This document shows, piece after piece, positions 34,201 through 46,108 of a DNA stretch of 64,000 nt (positions within the stretch are counted from its first letter, which is position 1; the number at the start of each line of letters is the position of its first letter). The DNA is from Bolinopsis microptera (taxonomy: Eukaryota > Ctenophora > Tentaculata > Lobata > Bolinopsidae), in the NCBI RefSeq assembly GCF_026151205.1, contig NC_087079.1, forward strand, positions 9,786,635 through 9,850,634, in the 5' to 3' direction. The notes below the pieces were generated by a model, which saw only the letters and a list, made by a program, of their open reading frames with translations, was not told the DNA's origin and ran no database searches. Position numbers and translations under genes: made by a program.

Positions 34201-35959
34201 TGAAGACGCCTCTTGATAGAGTCGATCAGATCCCATGCGTGATCGCAAATATGTGACACGCTTGTTGGCATTGATCGTCAGTACTTGTGAACCATTTGAT
34301 CCAAGATCCATTAAGCCCACTATAAAGCCAACGCTACCTACTCTATTATCACCAGAGGCAGAAGTTACGAATGATAACTGATACACTATAATCGAAGTAC
34401 GGTAACGACGAGGGTTCCATAACGGCCTGGGTCACGGTCCCGAAAGGGCCTGGGTCACGGTCCCGAAAGGGCCTGGGTAACGGTCCCGAAAGGGCCTGGG
34501 TCACGGTCCCGAAAGGGCCTCGGTCACGTGGCCTAAGCATGAGTTCCAAAAGGGCCTGGGTCATGGTCCCGAAAAGGCCTGGGTCAGGGTCCCGAAAGGG
34601 CCTGGGTAACGGTACCGAAAGGGCCTGGGTCACGGTCCCGAAAGGGCCTCGGTCACGTGGCCTAAGCATGAGTTCCAAAAGGGCCTGGGTCATGGTCCCG
34701 AAAGGGCCTGGGTCAGGGTCCCGAAAGGGCCTGAGTCAGGGTCCCGAAAGGGCCTCGGTCAGGGTCCCGAAAGGGCCTGAGTCACGTGGTAACTGGGTCA
34801 CGTGGCCTAGGTATGAGTTCCAAAACGGCCTGGGTCACGGTCCCGAAAGGGCCTGGGTCAGGGTCCCGAAAGGGCCTGGGTCAGGGTCCCGAAAGGGCCT
34901 GAGTCACGGTCCTATAAAAGGGCCCGACATTTAACATATTTTGGTTTTTACACTCGAAAATCTTAACGCAAAAATTTCAAAATTATGCGAAATTACGCGG
35001 AAAATGCTAGATTATGCGGAAATATGCAGATGATTACAAAATGTGCGAAAATGTGCGGAAAACAATAAATTATGCGGAAGTGTGCGGGAAACGTTAAATT
35101 GTGCGATCCCGCACCCATCGCACCTAATATGTGCCCATGTTGTTATGATACGAAATTAATTAATGGTACTAAGATACTTAATTGGCATACTAATTGAGTG
35201 GTGTGTCTCATCTAGCAAAAATATTTTATCTTCAGTCAAAAAGGCCGGCCTGGGTGCTACAATAGTGAGAAAATATGGGACTTTTGCGATATTCCGATCT
35301 GTACAAGATGTAAGTACAATAAAAAAGGAAGAGAAATCCTCACCATATTATTAAAGTCACAATGTCAAATATATTTTGTGCTGTTAACAGACTGTTTGTC
35401 ACGCTATTAAAATACGACAGCAAATATTGAGAAAATTTCATGCAATCGGACATAAGACTGTATTTAAACGAAGATGAAACTGAAGAGAATGCGACGTTAC
35501 CTCAATAAATTTTTGTTTTAAAATATCTTGCAACACTATAAATAAATGACCATGATTTCAGGGTGCATTGCTTTTCCTGCAAAGTTGGACTTGAATCGAG
35601 TCACCCCCGTTAACGACCTTGATCCGGAAAAGGATCCTATGATAACTGGACAGATTGTTCAATTTAAATGTACCAGGCAGTGGAACATGATGATCGGAGA
35701 TAAGGAACTGACGTGCAAACACCTCTCAATATTCCATCCTATTGATCCACCAAAATGTATATCAGGTAAAATTTGTAACTCTTTTAAAATTAACCGTTTT
35801 ACTTTCCTCACTAAACCCTTACAAATATATTATACAAGTCCCACGTTAAAATTACAACATTGTCAATTTGAACCCAACACGGACCCTACCCAACTCCTCC
35901 CCCATTCCTGCCCTGCCCTCCTAGTCAGGATTTCCCAGCACTGCAGCAACACATTTTAA
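31245..35959 (+). CDS. Secreted mosaic protein: Cys-rich module, F5/8-like lectin domain, CC module, hevein-like, kringle and sushi
   Basis: Extracellular protein, function unknown; the domain set suggests glycan binding or adhesion. Exons: 31245-31332, 31571-31717, 32161-32574, 32742-32936, 33098-33262, 33468-33570, 33730-33777, 35236-35309, 35562-35959, all in phase. It starts MKKTLLFLMQLAHVAG (signal peptide). Domains in order: ephrin-receptor-like Cys module (CSAGSFMTESECQQCG); F5/8 or fucolectin-like domain (ASKTIDLDFKTRATI, LWLKISLGKVHCVEKVVLY); CPASHPYAYTDGKYCC module; hevein-like module (GKVCCSRDGLCGSSHDHC); kringle split over three exons (TYRGKVAQLNTGEVCQRW, NYCRDPN, WDFCDIPIC); sushi (CIAFPAKLDLNR to PPKC). 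Most introns are phase 1, as in exon-shuffled genes. The 3' end is least certain: the last exon may splice at 35765 or read on to the TAA at 35957, with AATAAA at 35993. Confidence 0.8.
33311..33323 (+). repeat. Poly-G tract (13 G)
   Basis: A run of 13 G just inside the intron that follows the hevein-like exon. Confidence 0.85.
33903..35139. mobile_element. Non-autonomous hAT-like transposon in the kringle intron
   Basis: The ends are inverted repeats: CAGAGGCACATATTAGGTGC on the left and, reading the complement of the right end, CATGGGCACATATTAGGTGC. The element is flanked by a perfect 8-bp duplication, TTGTTATG, at 33895-33902 and 35140-35147. Terminal CA(G) with an 8-bp duplication is the hAT signature. 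Both subterminal regions (33930-34020 and 34970-35115) are dense in TGTGCGG and TATGCGG motifs, likely transposase binding sites. No transposase is present. The body carries a possible captured fragment (34138-34386, minus strand, no known domain) and a 23-bp minisatellite. Confidence 0.85.
34427..34915. repeat. 23-bp minisatellite inside the hAT-like element
   Basis: About 20 copies of GGGCCTGGGTCACGGTCCCG plus AAA, with occasional longer units containing CACGTGGCCTAAGCATGAG. The longer block recurs at about 34521 and 34651, a 130-bp higher-order period. Plus- and minus-strand open frames here are repeat artefacts. Confidence 0.9.
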
Positions 35960-36393
35960 CTTAGATATCAACAAGATTTTTTGAATTGCATAAATAAATG
36001 AAATGGAACTTTGTTGACATACTTTAAATTTTTTATTCAAGTTATGATGTTATTAGGATACAAGCAAATACGATCAAATAACATCTTTTCACGGACAACT
36101 TTATAAAACCAATGATATTTACAATTTTTATAGATTTATAAAGCTTTCCCCAGGCTTAATTTATTATTTCTGTAAATCATGAAAAAAGTATCATATCAAC
36201 TATGAGGTACAAAATGTGATCAAACTATCAAAAACCGTGCATTCCACAAATTATAATGTACCATTATCCGCTGTCACCAACAGTCCCAACCTTTATTCAA
36301 TGACAGGATCTAGGATAACAGTATTTATTATAAAAACCATTAAAGTGGTATTGTTTTTCTGTGATAATCAAACCCTGCATAAAATCCTGATAA

Positions 36394-37635
<1,242 letters not shown>

Positions 37636-37791
37636 CCTGCATAAATATTGGATAGTTATATCTCAAACTAACACTGTATACATATAGAAAAAGAGTATTA
37701 AGGAACATAATGTGCTGTGTACCTCATATTCATTAATGTGAACTTCACGTTCATGAACGTGTTTTATCAATTACAAGTGTCTTCAATTATT

Positions 37792-37939
37792 CGATTTTGT
37801 TAGTTTGGAGGAGCATCACGTCTCTCGACAGTCAAAGTACAAATACGAAATGAAACTATCACATTTGCCTAGTTTCATTTCATATTTGTACTTTGACTGT
37901 CGAGAGCCGTGATGCTCGGACTCCAAACTAACAAAATCG
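37792..37939. repeat. 148-bp imperfect hairpin next to the large palindrome
   Basis: CGATTTTGTTAGTTTGGA at the left is mirrored by TCCAAACTAACAAAATCG at the right. The intervening arms (TCTCGACAGTCAAAGTACAA and complement) pair almost fully, with a short loop near 37862. Its right end coincides with the 8-bp repeat that flanks the 2.6-kb foldback element. It could be a separate small foldback element in which the larger one landed. Confidence 0.8.
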
Positions 37940-40542
37940 GGCACTATCCGTCGCGGAGTCGAGTCCGCGGCGGAGCCGCCGGACTTCGAGCGGACTCCGA
38001 GCGGACTCCGGCGGAGCCGCCGGACTCCGAGCGGACTCCGGCGGTGCTCCGCCAAAATGTATTTACAGTGGACTCGAGTACATTTTGGCGGACTCCGAGC
38101 GGAGCCGAGCAGACTCCGAGCGGACTTTAAAGTCCGCCGCGGACTCCGAGCGGCTCCGCGGCGGCTCGGCGGAGTGTCCGCCGCGGACTAAGCCACTAGG
38201 CGGACTCCGGTCCGCCGCGGACTCCGGCGGAGTGCTTGGCGGACTCCGCCGGACCTCTCCGCCAGACTTGAATCCGGCGGAGTCCGGCGGAGCTTGGCGG
38301 AGTCCGCCAGCTCGGCGGACTCCGCTCGGAGTCCGCCGGACTCCAACAGAGTCCACTGACTTCCGACCTCCGTCTTCCGACCCTCGGCTAAATTTGTCAC
38401 GTGACATACAACATAGCATTTTGCAATATTGTGGTCAGATGAAAAGGTCGCTAGTGATAAACCTTAACCATTACCCTCACAATGTCAATAGTGTACAACT
38501 CTAGTCCTAACTTTGACCCTATAATGTATAAACGTTGACCCTAACCCTCCACCAAACCGTCCGCAGCGAAATATCAATGTCATTGACTGGTCACGTGACC
38601 AAAACAATTTTTGTCATATTATCTCATATGGGGAAGCGTTTTTAGCAAGCAAAAATACGTCGACCATCACAGGACGACGCCAGCCAGCACTCTCTACGCT
38701 CTTCGAGCTCCGATCGTCCTGTGACGAAGTAAGGACGAAGCCTGAGTTCCTCAGGTAACATCGACCACCGATTGAAAATTCAAAGATTTTTTGACATAAA
38801 GGTCAAATGTAAAACTAAAATCTTGATGCTGATTGATTGACGACGTCAATTTTTGAGCACAGCGCGAGCGCATGCGGAAAAGGACCGCGTAGCTAGTCAA
38901 GATGTTGATAAATAGTTGGCTTGTGGCGCGATGTGTTGCTCTAACTATAGCCCTCTCGCTTGCAGTAGCGCGCGACCGCCGGAAATGACTTGTGGAACAA
39001 GCGTGCCCGCAGCGGCGCGAAAGCACCTGGTTAGCTAAATGAACGCGATGTGCCTTGCATTGTAGGATGAAATCCTACTAGCTGACGCCACTCGCAGCTG
39101 TGATGTTCGCTATACGTCAGCGATCGAAATTTATACGCGTATCACCCGTTAAGATGTGCCACCCGACGCGCCACGCAATTTTTCTCGTTGCTCGTCGCAC
39201 GTCGACGCCCTCATTAAATTTTTGGAGAAAATCGCTCGCCAAAATTTGTTGGACCAGGACGATGTCCTAGCCTGGCAGCTCATTGCGCGGTGCGTCGCAA
39301 CGAGCTTCGTTGACGTGCGACGAGCAACGAAAAAAATTGTGTGGCGCGTCGAGTGGCACATCTTAACGGGGGATACGCGTACAAATTTCGATCGCTGACG
39401 TACAGCGAGCAGCACAGCTGCGAATGGCGTCAGCTAGTATGATTTCATCCTACAAGGCACATCGCGTTTACCTAGCTAACCAGGTCATTTCCGCCTCCGG
39501 CGGTCGCGCGCTACTGCAAGCGAGAGGGCTATAGTTAGAGCAACACATCGCGCCACAAGCCAAATATTTATCAACATCTTGACTAGCTACGCGGTCCTTT
39601 TCTGCAATATGCGCTCGCGCTGTGCTCAAAAATTGACGTCGTCAATCAATCAACATCAAGATTTTAGTTTTACATTTGACCTTTATGTCAAAAAATCTTT
39701 GAATTTTCAATCGGTGGTCGATGTTACCTGAGGAACTCAGGCTTCGTCCTTACTTCGTCACAGGACGATCGGAGCTCGAAGAGCGTAGAGAGTGCTGGCT
39801 GGCGTCGTCCTGTGATGGTCGACGTATTTTTGCTTGCTAAAAACGCTTCCCCATATGAGATAATATGACAAAAATTGTTTTGGTCACGTGACCAGTCAAT
39901 GACATTGATATTTCGCTGCGGACGGTTTGGTGGAGGGTTAGGGTCAACGTTTATACATTATAGGGTCAAAGTTAGGACTAGAGTTGTACACTATTGACAT
40001 TGTGAGGGTAATGGTTAAGGTTTATCACTAGCGACCTTTTCATCTGACCACAATATTGCAAAATGCTATGTTGTATGTCACGTGACAAATTTAGCCGAGG
40101 GTTGGAAGACGGAGGTCGGAAGTCAGTGGACTCTGTTGGAGTCCGGCGGACTCCGAGCGGAGTCCGCCGAGCTGGCGGACTCCGCCAAGCTCCGCCGGAC
40201 TCCGCCGGATTCAAGTCTGGCGGAGAGGTCCGGCGGAGTCCGCCGAGCACTCCGCCGGAGTCCGCGGCGGACCGGAGTCCGCCTAGTGGCTTAGTCCGCG
40301 GCGGACACTCCGCCGAGCCGCCGCGGAGCCGCTCGGAGTCCGCGGCGGACTTTAAAGTCCGCTCGGAGTCCGCTCGGCTCCGCTCGGAGTCCGCCAAAAT
40401 GTACTCGAGTCCACTGTAAATACATTTTGGCGGAGCACCGCCGGAGTCCGCTCGGAGTCCGGCGGCTCCGCCGGAGTCCGCTCGGAGTCCGCCCGGAGTC
40501 CGGCGGCTCTGCCGCGGACTCGACTCCGCGACGGATAGTGCC
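37940..40542. mobile_element. 2.6-kb palindromic foldback element with 8-bp target duplication
   Basis: The two halves are inverted copies about centre 39241. For example, an open frame at 38085-38504 (+) recurs almost identically at 39978-40397 (-). Ends are GGCACTATCCGTCGCGGAGT and its complement, flanked by direct CAAAATCG at 37932-37939 and 40543-40550. Arms are about 1.25 kb and differ at only scattered positions; an unpaired loop of roughly 100 bp lies near 39195-39290. The outer 400 bp of each arm is GC-rich and packed with CGGACTCCGAGCGG-type short palindromes, unlike the AT-rich surroundings. No transposase is visible. An 8-bp duplication suggests a hAT or related transposase acting in trans. 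Confidence 0.88.
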
Positions 40543-40550
40543 CAAAATCG

Positions 40551-41950
40551 TTTCTAACTCACGCTCGGCCTTATGCAAGATCTGTTCAATTATTCTACCA
40601 GAAAATTATTCCTTGTGCAGTTGGCTTAAAACATTATCAGGAGTCCATCTGCATCACAATCAAAGTTATGCAATTTTACCAGTGTCCAAACAAGTTTCTG
40701 TGACCTTCATTACTTGTTGTTGTGATTGTAAGTAACATTGAAGGTCAAGTGTACACTTTGACTTTCGATTGTCATAGCGGCATGGTAATAACTAGCAAGA
40801 ACCCGTGTAACCCTAAAATGGTGTCAAGAATCAAGAGACTAAAATAATTATTACCTATTTTATTCGTGTTTTTGACACCACTTGGAGTACCAAATTTTGG
40901 GCTCTAAAACTCCTATTTCTTGGCCAATTTTTTATTTTTTCATGCTGATTTGGAGGCATTAGAGCATTTGTCCCAGTCAAAAAAGTTAAAATTGATGCCG
41001 TGGTTTCAGTAAAATGGCACGAATAAATATATATCGTCTTGCTTTGTATATAGTAAGATGGTCTGATGAGCCATGGTTTGGTGACACAGGGGACCTAAAG
41101 TGCAAAGAAACTGCTGCTAACTGCTGCTAACTGCTCCTAACTGCTGCTAACTGCTGCTAACTGCTGCTGTCACGCGCGCCGTGACAGCAGCAGTTCTGTG
41201 ATGAGCGAAGGCTTCCCTTTAGTTTTTACATCTTGTTCAAACTAGGATTTAAACTCGCTATCTCAAATTTGGGCTAGTAGACAGGAAAAAGTATATAAGA
41301 AAATGAATTAATCAAGTTAGTCACTAAAATTAAATAAGTCGACCAATGAACAAAGTAAAATTTTTATTAGTATGCTGTATTATATCTACAAATTACTTAG
41401 TCTAGTAGTTGACATACGTTGCATGCCACTTTTCGCGCGCGAAGCGGATACGTAACATGTATCAATTTAGTATAGTAGTACACTTACGTACGCTGTGTCT
41501 AAGTTTATACGATACACAATATGCATGAATAATGGGGTGCGCGATAAAAATAAACTTGCTCGGATTTGATCAAAATTTGTATAATATTGTTTTTTAGAGA
41601 CTATAAGAATTGTCACAGTACCAAATTTGTTATACCTTTTTGGAATGATCAGTGAGTTTCGCCTAGGTGCCATATTTGATGGTGCGCGGCTTTTGGAGCA
41701 AAAGTAAGTGTTAAAGTTGCGTAATTTGACGAAATTCGTTGATTTTTGTCGTATTGTATATTATTTTGTCATATCTTCGGTTCCTGAACATATAATAACA
41801 TGCAGAATCATGCTGAAAATTTGTCAGAACCTTCCAATCATACTTAACTACCGAACCTAAATTAGTTGGGAGAGATTGGCCTTGATTAAGAGGTCTAAAA
41901 ATGACAAAATAGGTATAAATTTGTTAATAAATTTTTGATTGTTTCCGAAA
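40551..41950. other. Intergenic repeat-rich region
   Basis: No gene seen. It includes a 10-bp TAACTGCTGC tandem repeat (41109-41168) running into a perfect hairpin at 41159-41195, and AT-rich DNA with scattered CGCGCG clusters that continue into the foldback at 42 kb. Confidence 0.5.
41159..41195. repeat. Perfect 16-bp stem hairpin
   Basis: AACTGCTGCTGTCACG pairs with CGTGACAGCAGCAGTT around a five-base loop (CGCGC). It is the end of a short TAACTGCTGC tandem array. Confidence 0.9.
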
Positions 41951-42079
41951 TAATGTGCTGGCCGAAATGCAAGCTAAAAACCATTCAATGGTCAGCGCGC
42001 GCGTCTTACACAGGAGGACTATACTGCTGCTATGGGCGCGCGCGCGACAGTGCAGTGCATCAGCAGTGAGCAGCAGATT

Positions 42080-42420
42080 GCTTGTAGTGCGATGCGTTAC
42101 TGTGCCGCGCCGCGCACTTAATGAGGCTTTTCACAGCTTCTCGGCGAGATGCGCTACTGTGCCGCGCCGAGCTGAGATGAATTGACATCGTCAATTAAAA
42201 ACTTACATGGCTCGCCAATCACTGTGCGCGGCGCTCTTTTCAAGCTTCCTGCATGAGCTGAACTGGAGCAAGCATGCATGGGCATGAATAAAGTAGTAAG
42301 CTACTAGGTTAATTGACGATGTCAATTCATTGCAGCTCGGCGAGGCCCAGTAGCGGATCTCGCCGTTGCGAGAAGCATAATTGAGTGCGCGGCACAGTAA
42401 CGCATTGCGCTACAACAAGC
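42080..42420. repeat. Second foldback (inverted repeat, arms about 115 bp)
   Basis: Left arm 42080-42198 and right arm 42308-42420 are inverted copies at roughly 80 percent. Shared blocks include ATGCGTTACTGTGCCGCGC, CTCGGCGAG and ATTGACATCGTCAATTAA. The arms are rich in CG/GC dinucleotides, unlike the flanks. No target duplication was confidently identified. Confidence 0.7.
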
Positions 42421-43169
42421 TATATCAGGTAACAATAAATTTGCAACTTAACCATATATTATATTAGCGTGCGCCCGCACCATTTTTAAAAACAACAAAC
42501 AAGTGTGAAGTGCATTCAGCATTGCAATTGAGCATTATGTAATGATCATGAGACATGATTATACGTAAACATAATGTCATGGGTAGGTAAACAAAAACAC
42601 AATGCACTACCGTCTTATTTCTCCGCATGGAAATAAAATTAGCGTGATCAGTATTATAAATAGTTTTTGTCGATGTGTCTAAAAAGTAATTTTTAACGAT
42701 TCGCAGCGTTGACGGATGTTACTCGTCTAAATTTCTTCGAAGTAGCGCGCGCCGCTTTCTTGTCGAAAGGCAAGTGCTACGAAGTAGCGCGCGCCGGGCC
42801 AGACCATTAACAATGGTCAATTCGCAGCGATGTTTAATTTTGGTTAACGGATGATACGGCAGATAAACAATTGAGCTATTCATGATTACAAACGTTATAC
42901 ACGCAGCACGACCGATCAAGGTCCACATCTAATCGCGTCTATATTAAGTTCAAAACACACGCACACGTACAATTATCAGCGCTCAGTGAGAAGGTTATAA
43001 CATATAACAACTTTATTGCTAAACATAATTTCATGAGGGAAATGTGCCACATTTCTCATTTTCTTATTTCTTGTTATATCATTCCTACCTAGCTTTGTCC
43101 TTGTTAATTATCATTACAGTCTTGTTCTATACCGTGCCTCTTTATTATAATGGATACGTTGATATACTA

Positions 43170-43700
43170 ATATTAATACTATTACTGGGCTTCTTCTTTT
43201 TCCCTAAATTGTTGATTAATAATTGGAACTCTCTTCCCCTGATGTTGAGATGTATCACTGATACCAACTCACAACTGTTTCAAGCGAATGTTAAAGAATC
43301 ATTTATATAATCAGTTCTGATGTTTTTCTTTCCATTGTCTTCACTTTGCAAGACACATTGGCTTTTATTTTTTACCGCACTCCATTTTATGCCTTGATCT
43401 CTTACTTACTTGGATTTGATTCTTTCTTGATTGATTATGTCACTGTACTAACCTTTATTATACCTACATGTACTGTATGGTTTCTGCTTCTATTTAGTTT
43501 AGTGTCGTTTACAATAAAAGATGTTTTAATTTTGTCTTTGCCTTATGCTGAGTTATACTTTAGTTCACTTTTTACACTTTTGCTCACATCACTCACAGTC
43601 AGCCGCTCTGACATGGTTAACCACCTTCCTTGTGTTGTTGGTTAATCATATGAGCGGGATATAAATACCTCATTTCATTTCATTTCATTTCAATTAGTGT
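43170..43700 (+). mobile_element. 3' end of a decayed non-LTR retroelement with ATTTC tail
   Basis: A plus-strand frame ending at 43310 reads KLLINNWNSLPLMLRC, then a short tail, matching the W-N-S-L-P end of CR1-like RT proteins. About 350 bp later the sequence GGTTAATCATATGAGCGGGA leads to ATAAATACCTC and a run of ATTTC units (43668-43692). The same tail occurs in opposite orientation at 57818-57900, which supports a shared retroelement family. Confidence 0.55.
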
Positions 43701-43878
43701 TTTTATATTTCGCGAAAGTATTGCAATGATATGGAATTTTTCAGTGCAGTACTTACATCGTATTTGGTGGTGAATGCATGTGATGTGAGTACATATCCAT
43801 ATGCAATGTCGAGCTGTATTCCGTCGCTATATATATTATATAATGAAACAATATTATGCATATATAGTGCATATTATA

Positions 43879-44803
43879 CAGGGTGAGTTGAAAATAATGT
43901 TTGGATTTTAAATAAATGTGATAAATATTTTTATGGAGGAGCAAATTTTGAAAAATGAGTTGCTATCAATTCATTGCTACACGTTGTATACCTCTCGTGC
44001 GCGATCAAAAGGGGTTGCAGCGTGTGTCAATCAATTCATAACGTGATGTATTATGTATATTTTGAAAACAAAATTTCCAATAAAGAAATTCCTAAACGTT
44101 TTGAATTTCATTCTGAATTCTCATTTGATCCTAACTCATAATTTTGTTGATCTATATGGCAACATTCCAAAAAGTTTGAAAATCTTCGACCTGATTTTTT
44201 GACGAATTTTAGAAGGCTGTAAATTTTAAAATCGAACTAAAACATACATTTTTAACGTTAAAAGGCCGGCCTATAGCAACATTTTGTTCCGGCGATCCCT
44301 TTTAAATGATCACTAGAATATTATTCTTAGAATAATAATATATCCTAAAAGTTCCAGGGTGATTGCTCAAAAACTGTAGGAGAAGATCTAGATAAATTTT
44401 GAAGTTCAATTTTCAGGGCTCGTAATTGAAAATCGCTCACACAATATAATTACTCATCAGCGCTGACCTTTGACCGGCGATACCTTCGGCTAGGAACATT
44501 ATTCTTCCAAGGGATTGAAAGCAACTAATAGATATCACTTCCTTTTATCAGATACAACTAAAAAGTCGATTTCGAGAAAATTTCAATGAAGATCCCAAAT
44601 CCCGATGAAGACCTCCAATTACCGGATAAGGTGCTTTCTAATAAGAGACGCTGGATTGAATAAATTATTATTAAGTATTTTTACTGTATTATTCTAATTT
44701 TCGTATATTTTATGACCTAAATATGCAAAAATGGAGTGATTTTTTATTTTATCTCAGAAATTAGAGCCATTTAAAATCCAAACATTATTTTCAACTCATC
44801 CTG
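43879..44803. mobile_element. 925-bp TA-flanked element with inverted termini (mariner-like MITE)
   Basis: Left end CAGGGTGAGTTGAAAATAAT, with 15 more matching bases, mirrors the right end, where the complement reads CAGGATGAGTTGAAAATAAT. Both ends abut TA (43877-43878 and 44804-44805), the Tc1/mariner target. No transposase frame was seen, so the element is non-autonomous. Confidence 0.8.
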
Positions 44804-44805
44804 TA

Positions 44806-46108
44806 TTATATTACACACGGTCCCGGATATATGGGACATATTACTGACACTACGAGACGCTTAATATGACAGGTTATTCGAGAAGCTTCAGTTATTATTA
44901 CTAGGAATAAGTTTACCAGGTTTTTTTCGATACCCAATACCCAATACCGTGCAGCCCGGTATCAGGTACATAATAAAGAGGTTAGACTGTATTACATTGC
45001 TTTCAAAACTACAGTATTGATTAGTTTAGTCTCAAATTTGAATGTCGTATAAGTTGTATGAATAGTTTTTGAAATTGTTTTTAGCGTCAGTTTGTTATTC
45101 GTGATTATTAAAGTTAGTTGTTACTTGAGAAACTTTAGTACACATTTGGATTCATTTCAACTTCCAGATTATTCACTGTAATAATATTATAGTATTAGTA
45201 ACAGTTGGGCTGATTCCCTTGTTCAACTGGTTTATTTAATAAACTAAGATGAATCAATTAGTTTATTTAATAAACTAAGATAAACAAGTATGTTTATCAT
45301 GTGTTACAATTAAATCCGATTAATGGACTGCTAAATATTCGTCACTAATGTTTGCTTAAACAAATGTGTTCCAGAATAGGAAAGGTCGACATCGGAGTCA
45401 TTTATTTAATTCATGTTAGTTTTTCACCTCTATTCTGGAAATTTAAACTTAAGAACTTTTCATAAATTAAAGATTGTTCCATGTAAGGAACAAAGAAACC
45501 GCGAGTGCCGAGTACATGCGATTAGTCAGGTGAATTATTGATTTAAAATGCGGCATTTATTTCAATCATATTGTGCTCCCTTACTCTTAGTCAGAACAGA
45601 GTAAATTTATTGATATATCAACTCGTCTATTTTGAAATATGTTTAATTGTGGTAAAACATTTTTACAGAGTCAGTGACAATTCCAAGAAATTTGGATTAT
45701 ATTGAACTTCTTACGACTTTTAATATAAAGGGAAACGGATCATTCCTCGAAATTTCTCATATTTGTCCAGTTAATTGAATAAGCCTTTGTTTTGATAGTT
45801 CAGCTGCTAATACGTGGCTCGGTGTAACTGTGTTGTAGAATGTAGAACTATTTGTCGGGCTCATCACTTCTTAAGTCGTGGTTACTGTTTGCTGGTTTGC
45901 ATCATTCAATAGGCTTTAGAGATAAAATGGTCTACCTCGTACAGTTGCTTTTGGTACGTTTTGTATCCAAAAAAATTATATACACATTGCATGAACACAT
46001 TTTACTAAATATTTGGAAATTATCAACAGTGTCACGAATATTGTAACGAAATATACGTATCTTGATTCTTGATGGATTGTGAATAACCGAAACTGTTTGC
46101 AGGTCAAA
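44806..46108. other. Intergenic region upstream of the amine oxidase gene
   Basis: AT-rich. It contains a short tandem duplication of TTTATTTAATAAACTAAGAT (about 45233-45282). The acceptor-like TGTTTGCAG at 46094-46102 just before the oxidase ATG implies an untranslated upstream exon or a spliced leader, but I cannot place the upstream exon. Confidence 0.45.

Noticed and set aside
34349-34934. ORFs of 114 and 131 codons over the 23-bp repeats
   Set aside because: Repeat artefacts within the hAT-like element; no conserved domain and no codon bias independent of the repeat.
38063-40419. Ser/Arg-rich ORFs over the palindrome arms
   Set aside because: They follow from the GC-rich short palindromes. 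Matching frames occur in both arms on opposite strands, as expected from the inverted repeat rather than from two genes.
43044-43645. Two hydrophobic plus-strand ORFs resembling membrane proteins
   Set aside because: The C-terminal W-N-S-L-P block and the ATTTC tail show a decayed retroelement end. The hydrophobicity reflects T-rich sequence.
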